Assembly: GCA_944380695.1 (NCBI GenBank)
Contig: CALWII010000002.1
Coordinates: 1 to 5,727 of the forward strand
DNA: 5,727 nt
Reading direction: 5' to 3'
Source: an uncultured Clostridia bacterium
GTDB taxonomy: Bacteria; Bacillota; Clostridia; Christensenellales; UBA1242
Part shown: one piece after another, positions 1-5,727 of the stretch
Numbering within the stretch: the first letter of the stretch is position 1
Layout of the letters: every line of letters begins with the position of its first letter
The notes under the pieces: model-generated
Seen by the model: the letters and a program-made list of their open reading frames with translations, nothing else
Told to the model about the DNA's origin: nothing
Database searches by the model: none
Translations under genes and position numbers: made by a program

Positions 1-36
1 AACTTATTCTATTTTCTCTAGAGCAATAATAAAACA

Positions 37-87
37 AAAGAAAAAGAGTATATTTTAAGATAAAACTTAATTTATACTCTTTTCTTT
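37..87. terminator. Long AT-rich hairpin, possible bidirectional terminator
   Basis: An imperfect inverted repeat. The left arm at 37-52 (A-rich, ending GAGTATA) pairs with the right arm at 73-87 (TATACTC followed by a T-rich run), with one bulged A at 41. Inside it, TTAAG (55-59) pairs with CTTAA (66-70) around a six-base loop, so the stem continues past a 2x2 internal loop. The A-rich left arm and T-rich right arm are the usual form of a rho-independent terminator usable in both directions. It would separate the helicase gene from whatever lies to the left. The stem is weak in G/C and the T-tract is broken by C residues, so termination may be inefficient. Confidence 0.5.
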
Positions 88-204
88 CTCTAAAAATACC
101 GCTAGTTTCAAAATTGCTTGACTAAAAAAATTAATTTAAAAAAAATAAAATTTTTATTTAAAAATAATAAAATTAAATTAAAATTTGAAAAAATATTAAA
201 AATT

Positions 205-234
205 TTAGGCTTTTTTAGTTTTATATGTTATACT
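205..234 (+). promoter_or_regulatory. Extended -10 promoter of the helicase gene
   Basis: TATACT at 229-234 is preceded by TG at 226-227 with one base between, which is the extended -10 arrangement used by sigma-70/sigma-A holoenzyme. The -35 region at the matching distance (TTAGGC, 205-210, 18-base spacer) is poor, as is common when the -10 is extended. Transcription would start near 241, giving a leader of about 20 bases before the ATG at 261. No operator-like palindrome is visible over it. The surrounding DNA is almost pure A/T, so chance matches are likely, but the TG extension and position make this the best candidate. Confidence 0.5.
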
Positions 235-260
235 ATCTTGAATAATTCGTAGGGGTATAT

Positions 261-3200
261 ATGAGAACGATTTATAAATATTATAAAGAAAGGCTAATAG
301 AAATAAGTGGTAGAAATAGAAGCCTTTATTCCAAAAAAATAAGCAAGAAATATTCTTTTGATATTGGGTCTATAATTTCAAACGATAAAGAACAGTTGCA
401 AGAGCTTATTGATTTTGTTTGGAAGGGCAAAAGACGAGGTTTTACATTAATAGATAAAGATATGAAGGATAAGCTTTTTGTTAATTTTGGATTAGACAAA
501 AAATTTAAAACTGATGCGTCCGAACAAACAGGAATGTCCGCAGAGGAAAAAAGGCTCGACAATTTAAAGAAGGAAAGACAAAAAAGAGAAGAAGCAAAAA
601 AATTGCTTATAAGTCAAGTGTCGGCATTAAAAACTTTAAAACGAGAAATTGAAGAGTTTGCAAAAGAAACAGGTCGATATGAGATGTTCGTTGGATATCC
701 TTTTGTCACAGGTTTTATTGGAAATGATTTGCAAATAAAAGCCCCACTTATTCTTTTCCCTGTGGTGATCAATGTTGAAAATGATTCCACTGTTTCGTTA
801 GAAGTCAAACCTGATGAGACGGTTCAGTTAAACAAAGTGTTGCTTTTGGCCTACGCAAAGGCGAGAAAGCTTAACATTGATAATTTGATTATGGAATTTG
901 ATAATCTTGTTGATTATAAGTTAAAGAGTATTGATGATGTTATAAAATATTTAGGGACTTTCGATATTAAAATAAAATATCAACCTAATGAGCGTGGACT
1001 TGTTCAGTTTGATACAATCAGAGATGCAAGCAGAGGTGATAGTTTAAAAATAGTGAATTCTTGTGTAATAGGAAGATTTCCACTTGCGAACTCCATATAC
1101 AATGATTACTCTCTATTGGACAAAAGAAAATTGTCAAGCGATGCTATTGATGAACTTTTAGAAAGTCGACCAAGTAAGAAGATTAAAAAACCTAATACAC
1201 AGCTTTATACTATCAATGATTTGGATTTTGCCCAGGAAAATGCCATAACAAAACTAAACAAGTTTGGCAATATGGTTATTTACGGCCCACCTGGGACAGG
1301 GAAAAGCCAAACAATTGTCAATATTATTTCTGATGCGTTATGTAAGGATAAAAGAGTGCTGGTAGTTTCTCAAAAGAAAGCCGCTCTTGATGTAGTTTTT
1401 AATCGTTTGAGAGAACTTAATTCAACATGTATGTTCATTATTGATGCGGAAAAAAACAAGGTTGCTTTCTATGAGCGTTGCAAGCAAATGCATCAAGAGA
1501 TAATGGATAGCTATAAATCTCAAGAAGATTATCAAGAAACCTTTTTAAGTATTCAAAAAAATATAGAAAACGAAACTGCAGAGTTGGAAAGAATTAGCGA
1601 GGTTTTATTCTCCAAAACTCCATTTGGACTTACATTGCAAGAACTATATTCCAATTCTGCGAAAATAGGCAAAAACAGCGCTGATTATGATATTTACAAA
1701 AAATTAATTAAAAACAAAGACCTTATGAAATTAGGGTTTAACGATTTTTATCAGGCGATAAGGATAATAGTCGAGAAAAACAAATGTGAGCTTTACTATA
1801 AATATATGTATTTAAAAAAGGCAAATCCACTTATCGACCATATTAAAAGCAACCTAGAAATTCATATTGTAAACCAAATAAAAACTTTTTTAACTAATCT
1901 TTTAAATAAGAATATAGTGCCGTTTGACAGTGCCAAATATTCCCATTCTCGTCAATTAATGGCTTATTTATTAGAAAACAATTTGCCCGATAATACAGAT
2001 ATAAAACCTTTGGTGCAGATGGTTAGCAAAGTATGTTATCCAAAACTACATCAAAATCTCAACATTTCAAAAATACTTTTCCCGCTGTATCCATACTTCA
2101 AATCGAAAACTGTGAAAGTAGAAAAAGAACTTGAAGATAATTTTACAAAAGCTATGGTTGACATAAGAAATTATGTCGGAAATTATAAATTGCTTGAAAA
2201 GGTGCTTGACAGAAAAGGTTATGTGATGACCGTTGATAATATTTTAAATGGTAATCACGCTTTTTTGAGGTTATTGTTAAATGCGCTTAATGATTATATT
2301 GTTATAAGAGATGTTATTGTAGCGTTAAAAGGAGCAACGGAGGAAGAAAAAACTATACTTGAGTTTGCTTATGATAACAGCAAGTCATTAAAAAGTTTTA
2401 AAGAAATTGTTGAAAAATTGCTTGAAATTCGTATTTATCACGAAGCAATCACTTATGAGGAAAAATATAAGCAAGACTTATCAAAGATTATTGACTTTGA
2501 AAATATACGCAATAGAATTCTTTCGTTGAAAAACGAAGAAAAAGCCATTGCAACTATGATATGCTTGGATAAATTTAAAGAAGAATATCAAAATTATTAT
2601 TATTCGAACCCAGAAAATAAAAACTATTTATATCAAATTACAAAGCAACAGGCATTGTTGCCTATAAGAAAGATGATGGATACCTATGGCGAATTTTTGC
2701 TAAAGCTGTTCCCGTGTTGGTTACTTTCGCCAGAAAGTGTATCGAATATATTTCCTCTTGAAAAAAATCTTTTTGATATAGTGCTTTTTGATGAAGCATC
2801 GCAAGTGTTTATCGAAAACACTCTGCCTTCTATTTATAGAGGGAAGTTTATCGTAGTTGCAGGTGACAACAAACAGCTTCGCCCTACATCGACTTTTATG
2901 AAGAGATATATGGGCAACGATTCGGAAGATGATTTGGACCTTTCCACGCAAGCAGCTTTAGAAGTGGAAAGTTTGCTTGATTTGGCGACATCTCGATATC
3001 ATAGCACTAATTTGACTTATCATTACCGAAGCAGAAATGAAGAACTTATAAATTTTTCAAATTATGCTTTTTATGATGGGAAGTTGCAGATAGCACCGAA
3101 CACATCGAAAAATATTGGAAAGAAGCCTATAGAAAGAATAAAAGTTAACGGTTCGTGGATTGCGAGAAAAAATTGTGAAGAGGCCAATGCGGTGGTTTCT

Positions 3201-4067
3201 CTACTGAAAAAACTTATTAAAAACAAGAGAAACAAACTTTCAATAGGAATTATTACATTTAATACTGAACAAGAAATAGCTATAGAAGATGCCATAGATA
3301 AAGAATGTCAGAAAGATTCCGCTTTCCGAGATGCTTACATTCGTGAACAAAATCGTGTTCAGAAAGGCGAAGATGAAAGCATATTTATCAAAAATCTTGA
3401 AAATGTTCAAGGCGACGAGCGTGACATTATTATATTTAGCACAGGTTATGCTCGCAATGAGTTTGGTCGAGTTGTAGCACATTTTGGGCCGTTGTCAGTA
3501 GAAGGCGGGGAAAATAGGCTTAATGTTGCTATAACCAGAGCAAAAGAAAAAATTTATGTTATAACGAGTATTGAACCCGAAGAATTGCAGGTCGAAGGGA
3601 CAAAAAATGCCGGCCCAAAAATATTTAAAAAATATTTGCAGTATGTAAGGGCTGTGTCTAGTGGGAAGAAAAAAGAAATATCTTATATTCTTGATTCATT
3701 TAAGCCGGTGATAGAAAATAAAAAAGATTTCAAGCTTAACCAATTTGAAGGCGAAATAAAGACGGAGTTGGAAAAGCTGGGATATGATGTGGAAACCAAT
3801 CTAGGAAATACAAACTATAAACTTTCGTTAGCCGTGTACGACAAAAAGTTAGACAAATATCTTTTAGGTATTGAGTGCGATTATGCAGCGTATGAGAGTA
3901 GTGATTCCGTTTTAGAAAGAGATGTTTATAGAAATAAATTTTTACAGTCGAGAGGTTGGAAGATTTTGCGAGTTTGGAGTAGGGATTGGTGGCTAAACAA
4001 AAATAAGGTTATTTCAAATATTGTAAAACAAATCGAAGTGAATAGAAAAAAAATTAAAGAAAATTAA
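261..4067 (+). CDS. DUF4011-type superfamily 1 (Upf1-like) helicase with C-terminal restriction-endonuclease-fold domain
   Basis: A 1268-residue predicted ATP-dependent nucleic-acid helicase with a fused nuclease-like tail, probably cytoplasmic. The N-terminus (about 8-170) looks like DUF4011: RLIEISGRNRSL at 11-22, then ETGRYEMFVGYPF (136-148) and KAPLILFPVVI (160-170), with a charged helical stretch at about 94-137 between them. Helicase motifs: Q-motif Q325; Walker A GPPGTGKSQT (342-351, K348); Ia VLVVSQ (366-371); Walker B with D844-E845; III GDNKQLRP (868-875); IV YHYRSR (920-925); V NVQGDERD (1048-1055); VI NVAITRAKE (1088-1096, R1093). All are intact. About 460 mostly helical residues lie between Ia and Walker B. 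The tail (about 1160-1244; GIECD 1203-1207, GWKILRVWSRDWW 1232-1244) matches the MTES_1575/Vsr-like fold, but S1189 stands where I expect the catalytic Asp. The start is fixed by AGGGG at 251-255 and an in-frame stop at 243-245. Proteins of this architecture occur among anti-phage defence candidates; defence here is inferred. Confidence 0.9.
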   Translation: MRTIYKYYKERLIEISGRNRSLYSKKISKKYSFDIGSIISNDKEQLQELIDFVWKGKRRGFTLIDKDMKDKLFVNFGLDKKFKTDASEQTGMSAEEKRLDNLKKERQKREEAKKLLISQVSALKTLKREIEEFAKETGRYEMFVGYPFVTGFIGNDLQIKAPLILFPVVINVENDSTVSLEVKPDETVQLNKVLLLAYAKARKLNIDNLIMEFDNLVDYKLKSIDDVIKYLGTFDIKIKYQPNERGLVQFDTIRDASRGDSLKIVNSCVIGRFPLANSIYNDYSLLDKRKLSSDAIDELLESRPSKKIKKPNTQLYTINDLDFAQENAITKLNKFGNMVIYGPPGTGKSQTIVNIISDALCKDKRVLVVSQKKAALDVVFNRLRELNSTCMFIIDAEKNKVAFYERCKQMHQEIMDSYKSQEDYQETFLSIQKNIENETAELERISEVLFSKTPFGLTLQELYSNSAKIGKNSADYDIYKKLIKNKDLMKLGFNDFYQAIRIIVEKNKCELYYKYMYLKKANPLIDHIKSNLEIHIVNQIKTFLTNLLNKNIVPFDSAKYSHSRQLMAYLLENNLPDNTDIKPLVQMVSKVCYPKLHQNLNISKILFPLYPYFKSKTVKVEKELEDNFTKAMVDIRNYVGNYKLLEKVLDRKGYVMTVDNILNGNHAFLRLLLNALNDYIVIRDVIVALKGATEEEKTILEFAYDNSKSLKSFKEIVEKLLEIRIYHEAITYEEKYKQDLSKIIDFENIRNRILSLKNEEKAIATMICLDKFKEEYQNYYYSNPENKNYLYQITKQQALLPIRKMMDTYGEFLLKLFPCWLLSPESVSNIFPLEKNLFDIVLFDEASQVFIENTLPSIYRGKFIVVAGDNKQLRPTSTFMKRYMGNDSEDDLDLSTQAALEVESLLDLATSRYHSTNLTYHYRSRNEELINFSNYAFYDGKLQIAPNTSKNIGKKPIERIKVNGSWIARKNCEEANAVVSLLKKLIKNKRNKLSIGIITFNTEQEIAIEDAIDKECQKDSAFRDAYIREQNRVQKGEDESIFIKNLENVQGDERDIIIFSTGYARNEFGRVVAHFGPLSVEGGENRLNVAITRAKEKIYVITSIEPEELQVEGTKNAGPKIFKKYLQYVRAVSSGKKKEISYILDSFKPVIENKKDFKLNQFEGEIKTELEKLGYDVETNLGNTNYKLSLAVYDKKLDKYLLGIECDYAAYESSDSVLERDVYRNKFLQSRGWKILRVWSRDWWLNKNKVISNIVKQIEVNRKKIKEN

Positions 4068-4260
4068 ATTTATTGTGTAGATTATGTATTTTAACTTTGT
4101 TTTTAATTATAAAAATATTTTAAAAAATTATTAAAAATTTACAATTAAAATAAATACAAACTTTAATAATTAAATTAAATGATAGATTGCAATTATTTTA
4201 ACAATTAAAAAAACTTGAATTTTATTAAAACATAAAAATAATTTAATGCAAATTTTTTCA
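4068..4260. other. AT-rich intergenic spacer between convergent genes
   Basis: Almost pure A/T sequence between the helicase stop codon and the shared terminator. I see no plausible coding frame, no RNA gene and no convincing promoter. The ten-base word ACAATTAAAA occurs at 4141-4150 and again at 4201-4210, but in DNA of this composition that is not a persuasive repeat. Confidence 0.5.
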
Positions 4261-4290
4261 AAAAAACACTATTTTTAATAGTGTTTTTTT
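4261..4290. terminator. Bidirectional intrinsic terminator between convergent genes
   Basis: A clean hairpin: six A residues and CACTATT (4261-4273) pair with AATAGTG and a run of T (4277-4289) around a three-base loop. It carries an A-run on one side and a T-run on the other, so it has the intrinsic-terminator form on both strands. It would end the + strand helicase transcript and the minus-strand tRNA/peptidase transcript. The minus-strand gene's TAA stop (4289-4291) begins inside the A/T flank, so the gene ends at the terminator. Confidence 0.88.
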
Positions 4291-5122
4291 ATAAAGATGA
4301 GGTATTTTGAATTTTTGTTGATTTATTTTTTGGGGTTATCGAATAAACCGTTTTTACATCTACAATTTCGTCTAATTTTTTTTCATATAGAAAATTAATA
4401 AAATCATCGATGTTCATTTCTCTTATTTTGGATTGATATGAAATGAAATCATTTTGATCGTAATCTGCTCCATAGCTTGATTTTGATTTTTCTATACCTT
4501 TTTTTGTTTTGTTTAAATAAATGTTCCAAAAAGGTAAAAGTTTAATATGCATATTCTTTAATCTGTCGTGACAATGGTAGCCATATTCAGAATTATTTAA
4601 AAACATAGCTAATTCAATGTCGGAAATGTTCTCTATTATGGCGTGAGTCAAATCATCGCTTTTAAAATACGAGTGTAATGATTCGTGAACAAGATAAACC
4701 AGGTCATAATTTTCATCAGTTAAACCATCTTTATGTCCCCATATAAATTGATTGTTGCCAATGTTCATACCACAACATAAAGCCGGGGCAACAATGATAG
4801 CAGTTGTTTCTAATGTAAAAGCTTTTTTGAACATTTGTTCTAAAAACAAATTTATTTCATCTTTGTGTTTTTCCCAGCAAGTCTTTATTCTTTCTAAATT
4901 TTTTTCTGCCTCATCACAAAAATCTTTAAAAAAAGTTTGATTTTGTAGTTCCAGAATTATGTTGTTATCAACTTCATTGATGTTAAAATCATTTTGTAAG
5001 AGAATATACGACTTTCTATACTTGTTCCACAAATAATTGGCAAAATCAGTTGGCATATTATTCGTTGAAATCATTAATCTTGCCATTAAATTATGATTCG
5101 TTCGAAATTTTATGTTCAGCAT
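4289..5122 (-). CDS. Putative HExxH zinc metallopeptidase, family not recognised
   Basis: A 277-residue protein I cannot assign to a named family. The central feature is HESLH at 146-150 after a hydrophobic strand/helix (YDLVYLV), the zinc-binding HExxH signature with E147 as the likely catalytic base. About 14 residues later comes HAIIENISDIE (160-170), where E164 is a reasonable third zinc ligand, as in gluzincin-type peptidases. No signal peptide or membrane segment is evident, so a cytoplasmic location is likely. The first 110 residues look mainly helical; the C-terminal part is lysine-rich. A longer reading of the frame starting at 5275 would translate straight through tRNA-Ser, so the ATG at 5122 is chosen; it has GAGGT just upstream. 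The gene lies 40 bases after the tRNA with no strong terminator between them, so it is probably transcribed from the tRNA promoter. It converges on the helicase gene. The substrate is unknown. Confidence 0.72.
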   Translation of the reverse strand: MLNIKFRTNHNLMARLMISTNNMPTDFANYLWNKYRKSYILLQNDFNINEVDNNIILELQNQTFFKDFCDEAEKNLERIKTCWEKHKDEINLFLEQMFKKAFTLETTAIIVAPALCCGMNIGNNQFIWGHKDGLTDENYDLVYLVHESLHSYFKSDDLTHAIIENISDIELAMFLNNSEYGYHCHDRLKNMHIKLLPFWNIYLNKTKKGIEKSKSSYGADYDQNDFISYQSKIREMNIDDFINFLYEKKLDEIVDVKTVYSITPKNKSTKIQNTSSL

Positions 5123-5125
5123 AGT

Positions 5126-5130
5126 ACCTC
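5126..5130 (-). promoter_or_regulatory. Ribosome binding site fixing the peptidase start
   Basis: Read on the minus strand, GAGGT lies three bases before the ATG at 5122. It sits in the 40-base gap after tRNA-Ser and supports this start over the in-frame ATG at 5275, which would put the tRNA inside the coding sequence, and over the downstream Met13, which has no purine-rich site before it. A run of nine T on the minus strand (5133-5141) precedes it. Confidence 0.7.
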
Positions 5131-5162
5131 GCAAAAAAAAATTTAAAATTTTAGCTATAAAT

Positions 5163-5255
5163 TGGCGGAGACGGTGGGATTCGAACCCACGTGCCGGAGT
5201 TATCCGACAACTTGATTTCGAGTCAAGCTCGTTGCGACCTCTTCGATACGTCTCC
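5163..5255 (-). tRNA. tRNA-Ser(CGA)
   Basis: A complete serine tRNA reading UCG codons, 93 bases including the encoded CCA. On the minus strand the acceptor arms are GGAGACG and CGTCTCC, followed by discriminator G and CCA (5163-5165). The anticodon stem is CTTGA/TCAAG with loop CTCGAAA, giving anticodon CGA (positions 5218-5220). The T arm is GTGGG-TTCGAAT-CCCAC. Between the anticodon and T arms lies a long variable arm with a CGGA/TCCG stem, the hallmark of class II tRNAs such as serine. The D stem is TCG/CGA. All stems pair, so the gene looks functional. The peptidase gene follows 40 bases downstream on the same strand. Confidence 0.96.
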
Positions 5256-5265
5256 AAACGGAATA

Positions 5266-5294
5266 ATTTTATCACATATTTATCTCTTATGCAA
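5266..5294 (-). promoter_or_regulatory. Promoter of tRNA-Ser and probably the peptidase gene
   Basis: On the minus strand, TTGCAT (5294-5289) and TAAAAT (5271-5266) are separated by exactly 17 bases, and TG precedes the -10 box by one base, making an extended -10. Transcription would start about 5-8 bases downstream, just before the mature tRNA 5' end at 5255. No other promoter is obvious between the tRNA and the peptidase start, so the mRNA probably arises by processing of a tRNA-mRNA precursor. Confidence 0.65.
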
Positions 5295-5373
5295 GCAAAA
5301 TTTTTACTCTTGAAATTTTATCTCTATTCACGACGCATTTATACACAAGTAATTTATTCTATAATTGGGAGTT

Positions 5374-5400
5374 AAAAAAAACGACCGGCTGGTCGTTTTT
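5374..5400 (-). terminator. Intrinsic terminator downstream of the pilin-like gene
   Basis: ACGACC (5381-5386) pairs with GGTCGT (5391-5396) around the four-base loop GGCT. The stem is flanked by A-runs on the left and T-runs on the right, extending the pairing. Read on the minus strand, the hairpin is followed by seven to eight T, a strong rho-independent terminator for the gene ending at 5473. It could also work on the + strand, but no + strand gene precedes it. It insulates the tRNA-Ser promoter from read-through. Confidence 0.88.
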
Positions 5401-5472
5401 ATATTTTTTATTTACTAGAGATTGAATAAAATTAACATACCAAGAACAATCTACTTAACAACAAATATGCAT

Positions 5473-5727
5473 TTATGTTTTTTTGTTTGGATCGTTAACA
5501 ATATTTGTAACCTCGTCAGATTCTGTGAACTTTAAAGCACTTAAGATTTCTGGTAATAATAGGTTGAAGAAAAGCACCAATGCGATTGTAACGGCAACTG
5601 CTATTACTGTTGTAATAATACGCTTTTTTGCCTCGTCACGCTTTGATTGATCTTCGGCTCTTGCGAGGTTGATTCCCAAAATTACAGCGTAAATAGCACC
5701 TGCGGCACTTGCAACTGCCATAATTGC
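5473..5727 (-). CDS. Small two-segment membrane protein, VirB2/TrbC pilin-like (5' end possibly outside window)
   Basis: The frame stays open to the right edge (codons for Ala-Ile before the ATG at 5721), so the 82 residues counted from that ATG are probably the C-terminal part of a longer protein. A hydrophobic small-residue segment (about 1-20, AGAIYAVILGINLA) is followed by a charged loop (about 21-34, rich in R, D, E and K), then a long hydrophobic segment (about 35-61), and a polar tail ending NDPNKKT. Two membrane helices joined by a short charged loop, with an alanine/glycine-rich first helix, is the layout of VirB2/TrbC-type pilin subunits of type IV secretion and conjugation machines; N-terminal signal residues would be off-window. 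It could equally be an unrelated small membrane protein. It has its own terminator at 5374-5400 and is separate from the tRNA transcript. The 3' untranslated stretch 5401-5472 shows nothing else. Confidence 0.6.
   Translation of the reverse strand, partial: AIMAVASAAGAIYAVILGINLARAEDQSKRDEAKKRIITTVIAVAVTIALVLFFNLLLPEILSALKFTESDEVTNIVNDPNKKT

Noticed and set aside
118..151. TTGACT at 118-123 as a -35 box with TAAAAT at 146-151
   Set aside because: The spacer is 22 bases, too long, and the region is almost pure A/T where -10-like words arise by chance; the extended -10 at 229-234 is better placed.
326..808. Two minus-strand open frames under the helicase N-terminus
   Set aside because: They are opposite-strand shadows of the DUF4011-like region, without start signals or recognisable content.
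2721..3482. Three minus-strand open frames inside the helicase gene
   Set aside because: They lie fully within a coding sequence with intact helicase motifs, and their translations show no domain or ribosome binding site.
261..4067. Assignment to the Mokosh type II defence system
   Set aside because: As I recall it, that system fuses an SF1 helicase to a phospholipase-D-type nuclease with HKD motifs; no such motif is present, and the tail here is of restriction-endonuclease-fold type.
4141..4210. ACAATTAAAA repeated at 4141 and 4201 as a possible direct repeat or iteron
   Set aside because: There are only two copies, in low-complexity AT-rich DNA, with no further copies or associated palindrome.
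5123..5275. N-terminal extension of the minus-strand peptidase frame to an ATG at 5275, giving 328 residues
   Set aside because: The extra residues are a translation through tRNA-Ser and its promoter, and the ATG at 5122 has its own ribosome binding site.
5112..5375. Open frame on the + strand across the tRNA region
   Set aside because: It reads antisense through tRNA-Ser, has no ribosome binding site, and its peptide resembles the well-known spurious translation of tRNA genes.
1..5727. CRISPR array, insertion sequence or transposase
   Set aside because: No regularly spaced repeats, no terminal inverted repeats flanking a transposase and no recombinase-like frame are seen on either strand.

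Overview
The window is AT-rich DNA with standard bacterial stop usage, Shine-Dalgarno sites, A-tract/U-tract terminators and a serine tRNA whose CCA end is encoded. This fits a low-GC bacterium, most likely a member of the Bacillota (Clostridia-like) or a related gut lineage. That placement is an inference from composition and gene style; no marker gene fixes the taxon.

Layout: (1) Positions 1-260 hold a long, imperfect AT-rich hairpin (37-87), an almost pure A/T spacer and an extended -10 promoter. (2) A single large gene on the + strand (261-4067) encodes a 1268-residue superfamily 1 (Upf1-like) helicase with a DUF4011-like N-terminus and a C-terminal restriction-endonuclease-fold domain. 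(3) A very AT-rich spacer ends in a bidirectional terminator (4261-4290). (4) On the minus strand, a 277-residue protein with an HESLH zinc-peptidase signature (4289-5122) sits 40 bases downstream of tRNA-Ser(CGA) (5163-5255), and both probably share the tRNA promoter (5266-5294). (5) A strong hairpin terminator (5374-5400) closes the transcript of a minus-strand gene running off the right edge. Its visible part (5473-5727) encodes two hydrophobic segments around a charged loop and resembles a VirB2/TrbC-type pilin subunit.

The helicase is the main object of interest. Single-gene DUF4011-helicase-nuclease proteins are known among anti-phage defence candidates. Here all helicase motifs are intact, but the nuclease domain appears to have lost the usual first catalytic aspartate and two further signature residues. 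The helicase and the putative peptidase are convergent and share a terminator, so they are not an operon. Any functional link between them, or with the pilin-like gene beyond the tRNA, is only suggested by adjacency. A tRNA gene beside a solitary accessory gene and a possible defence gene is a common setting for integrated DNA, but no att repeat or integrase is visible here.
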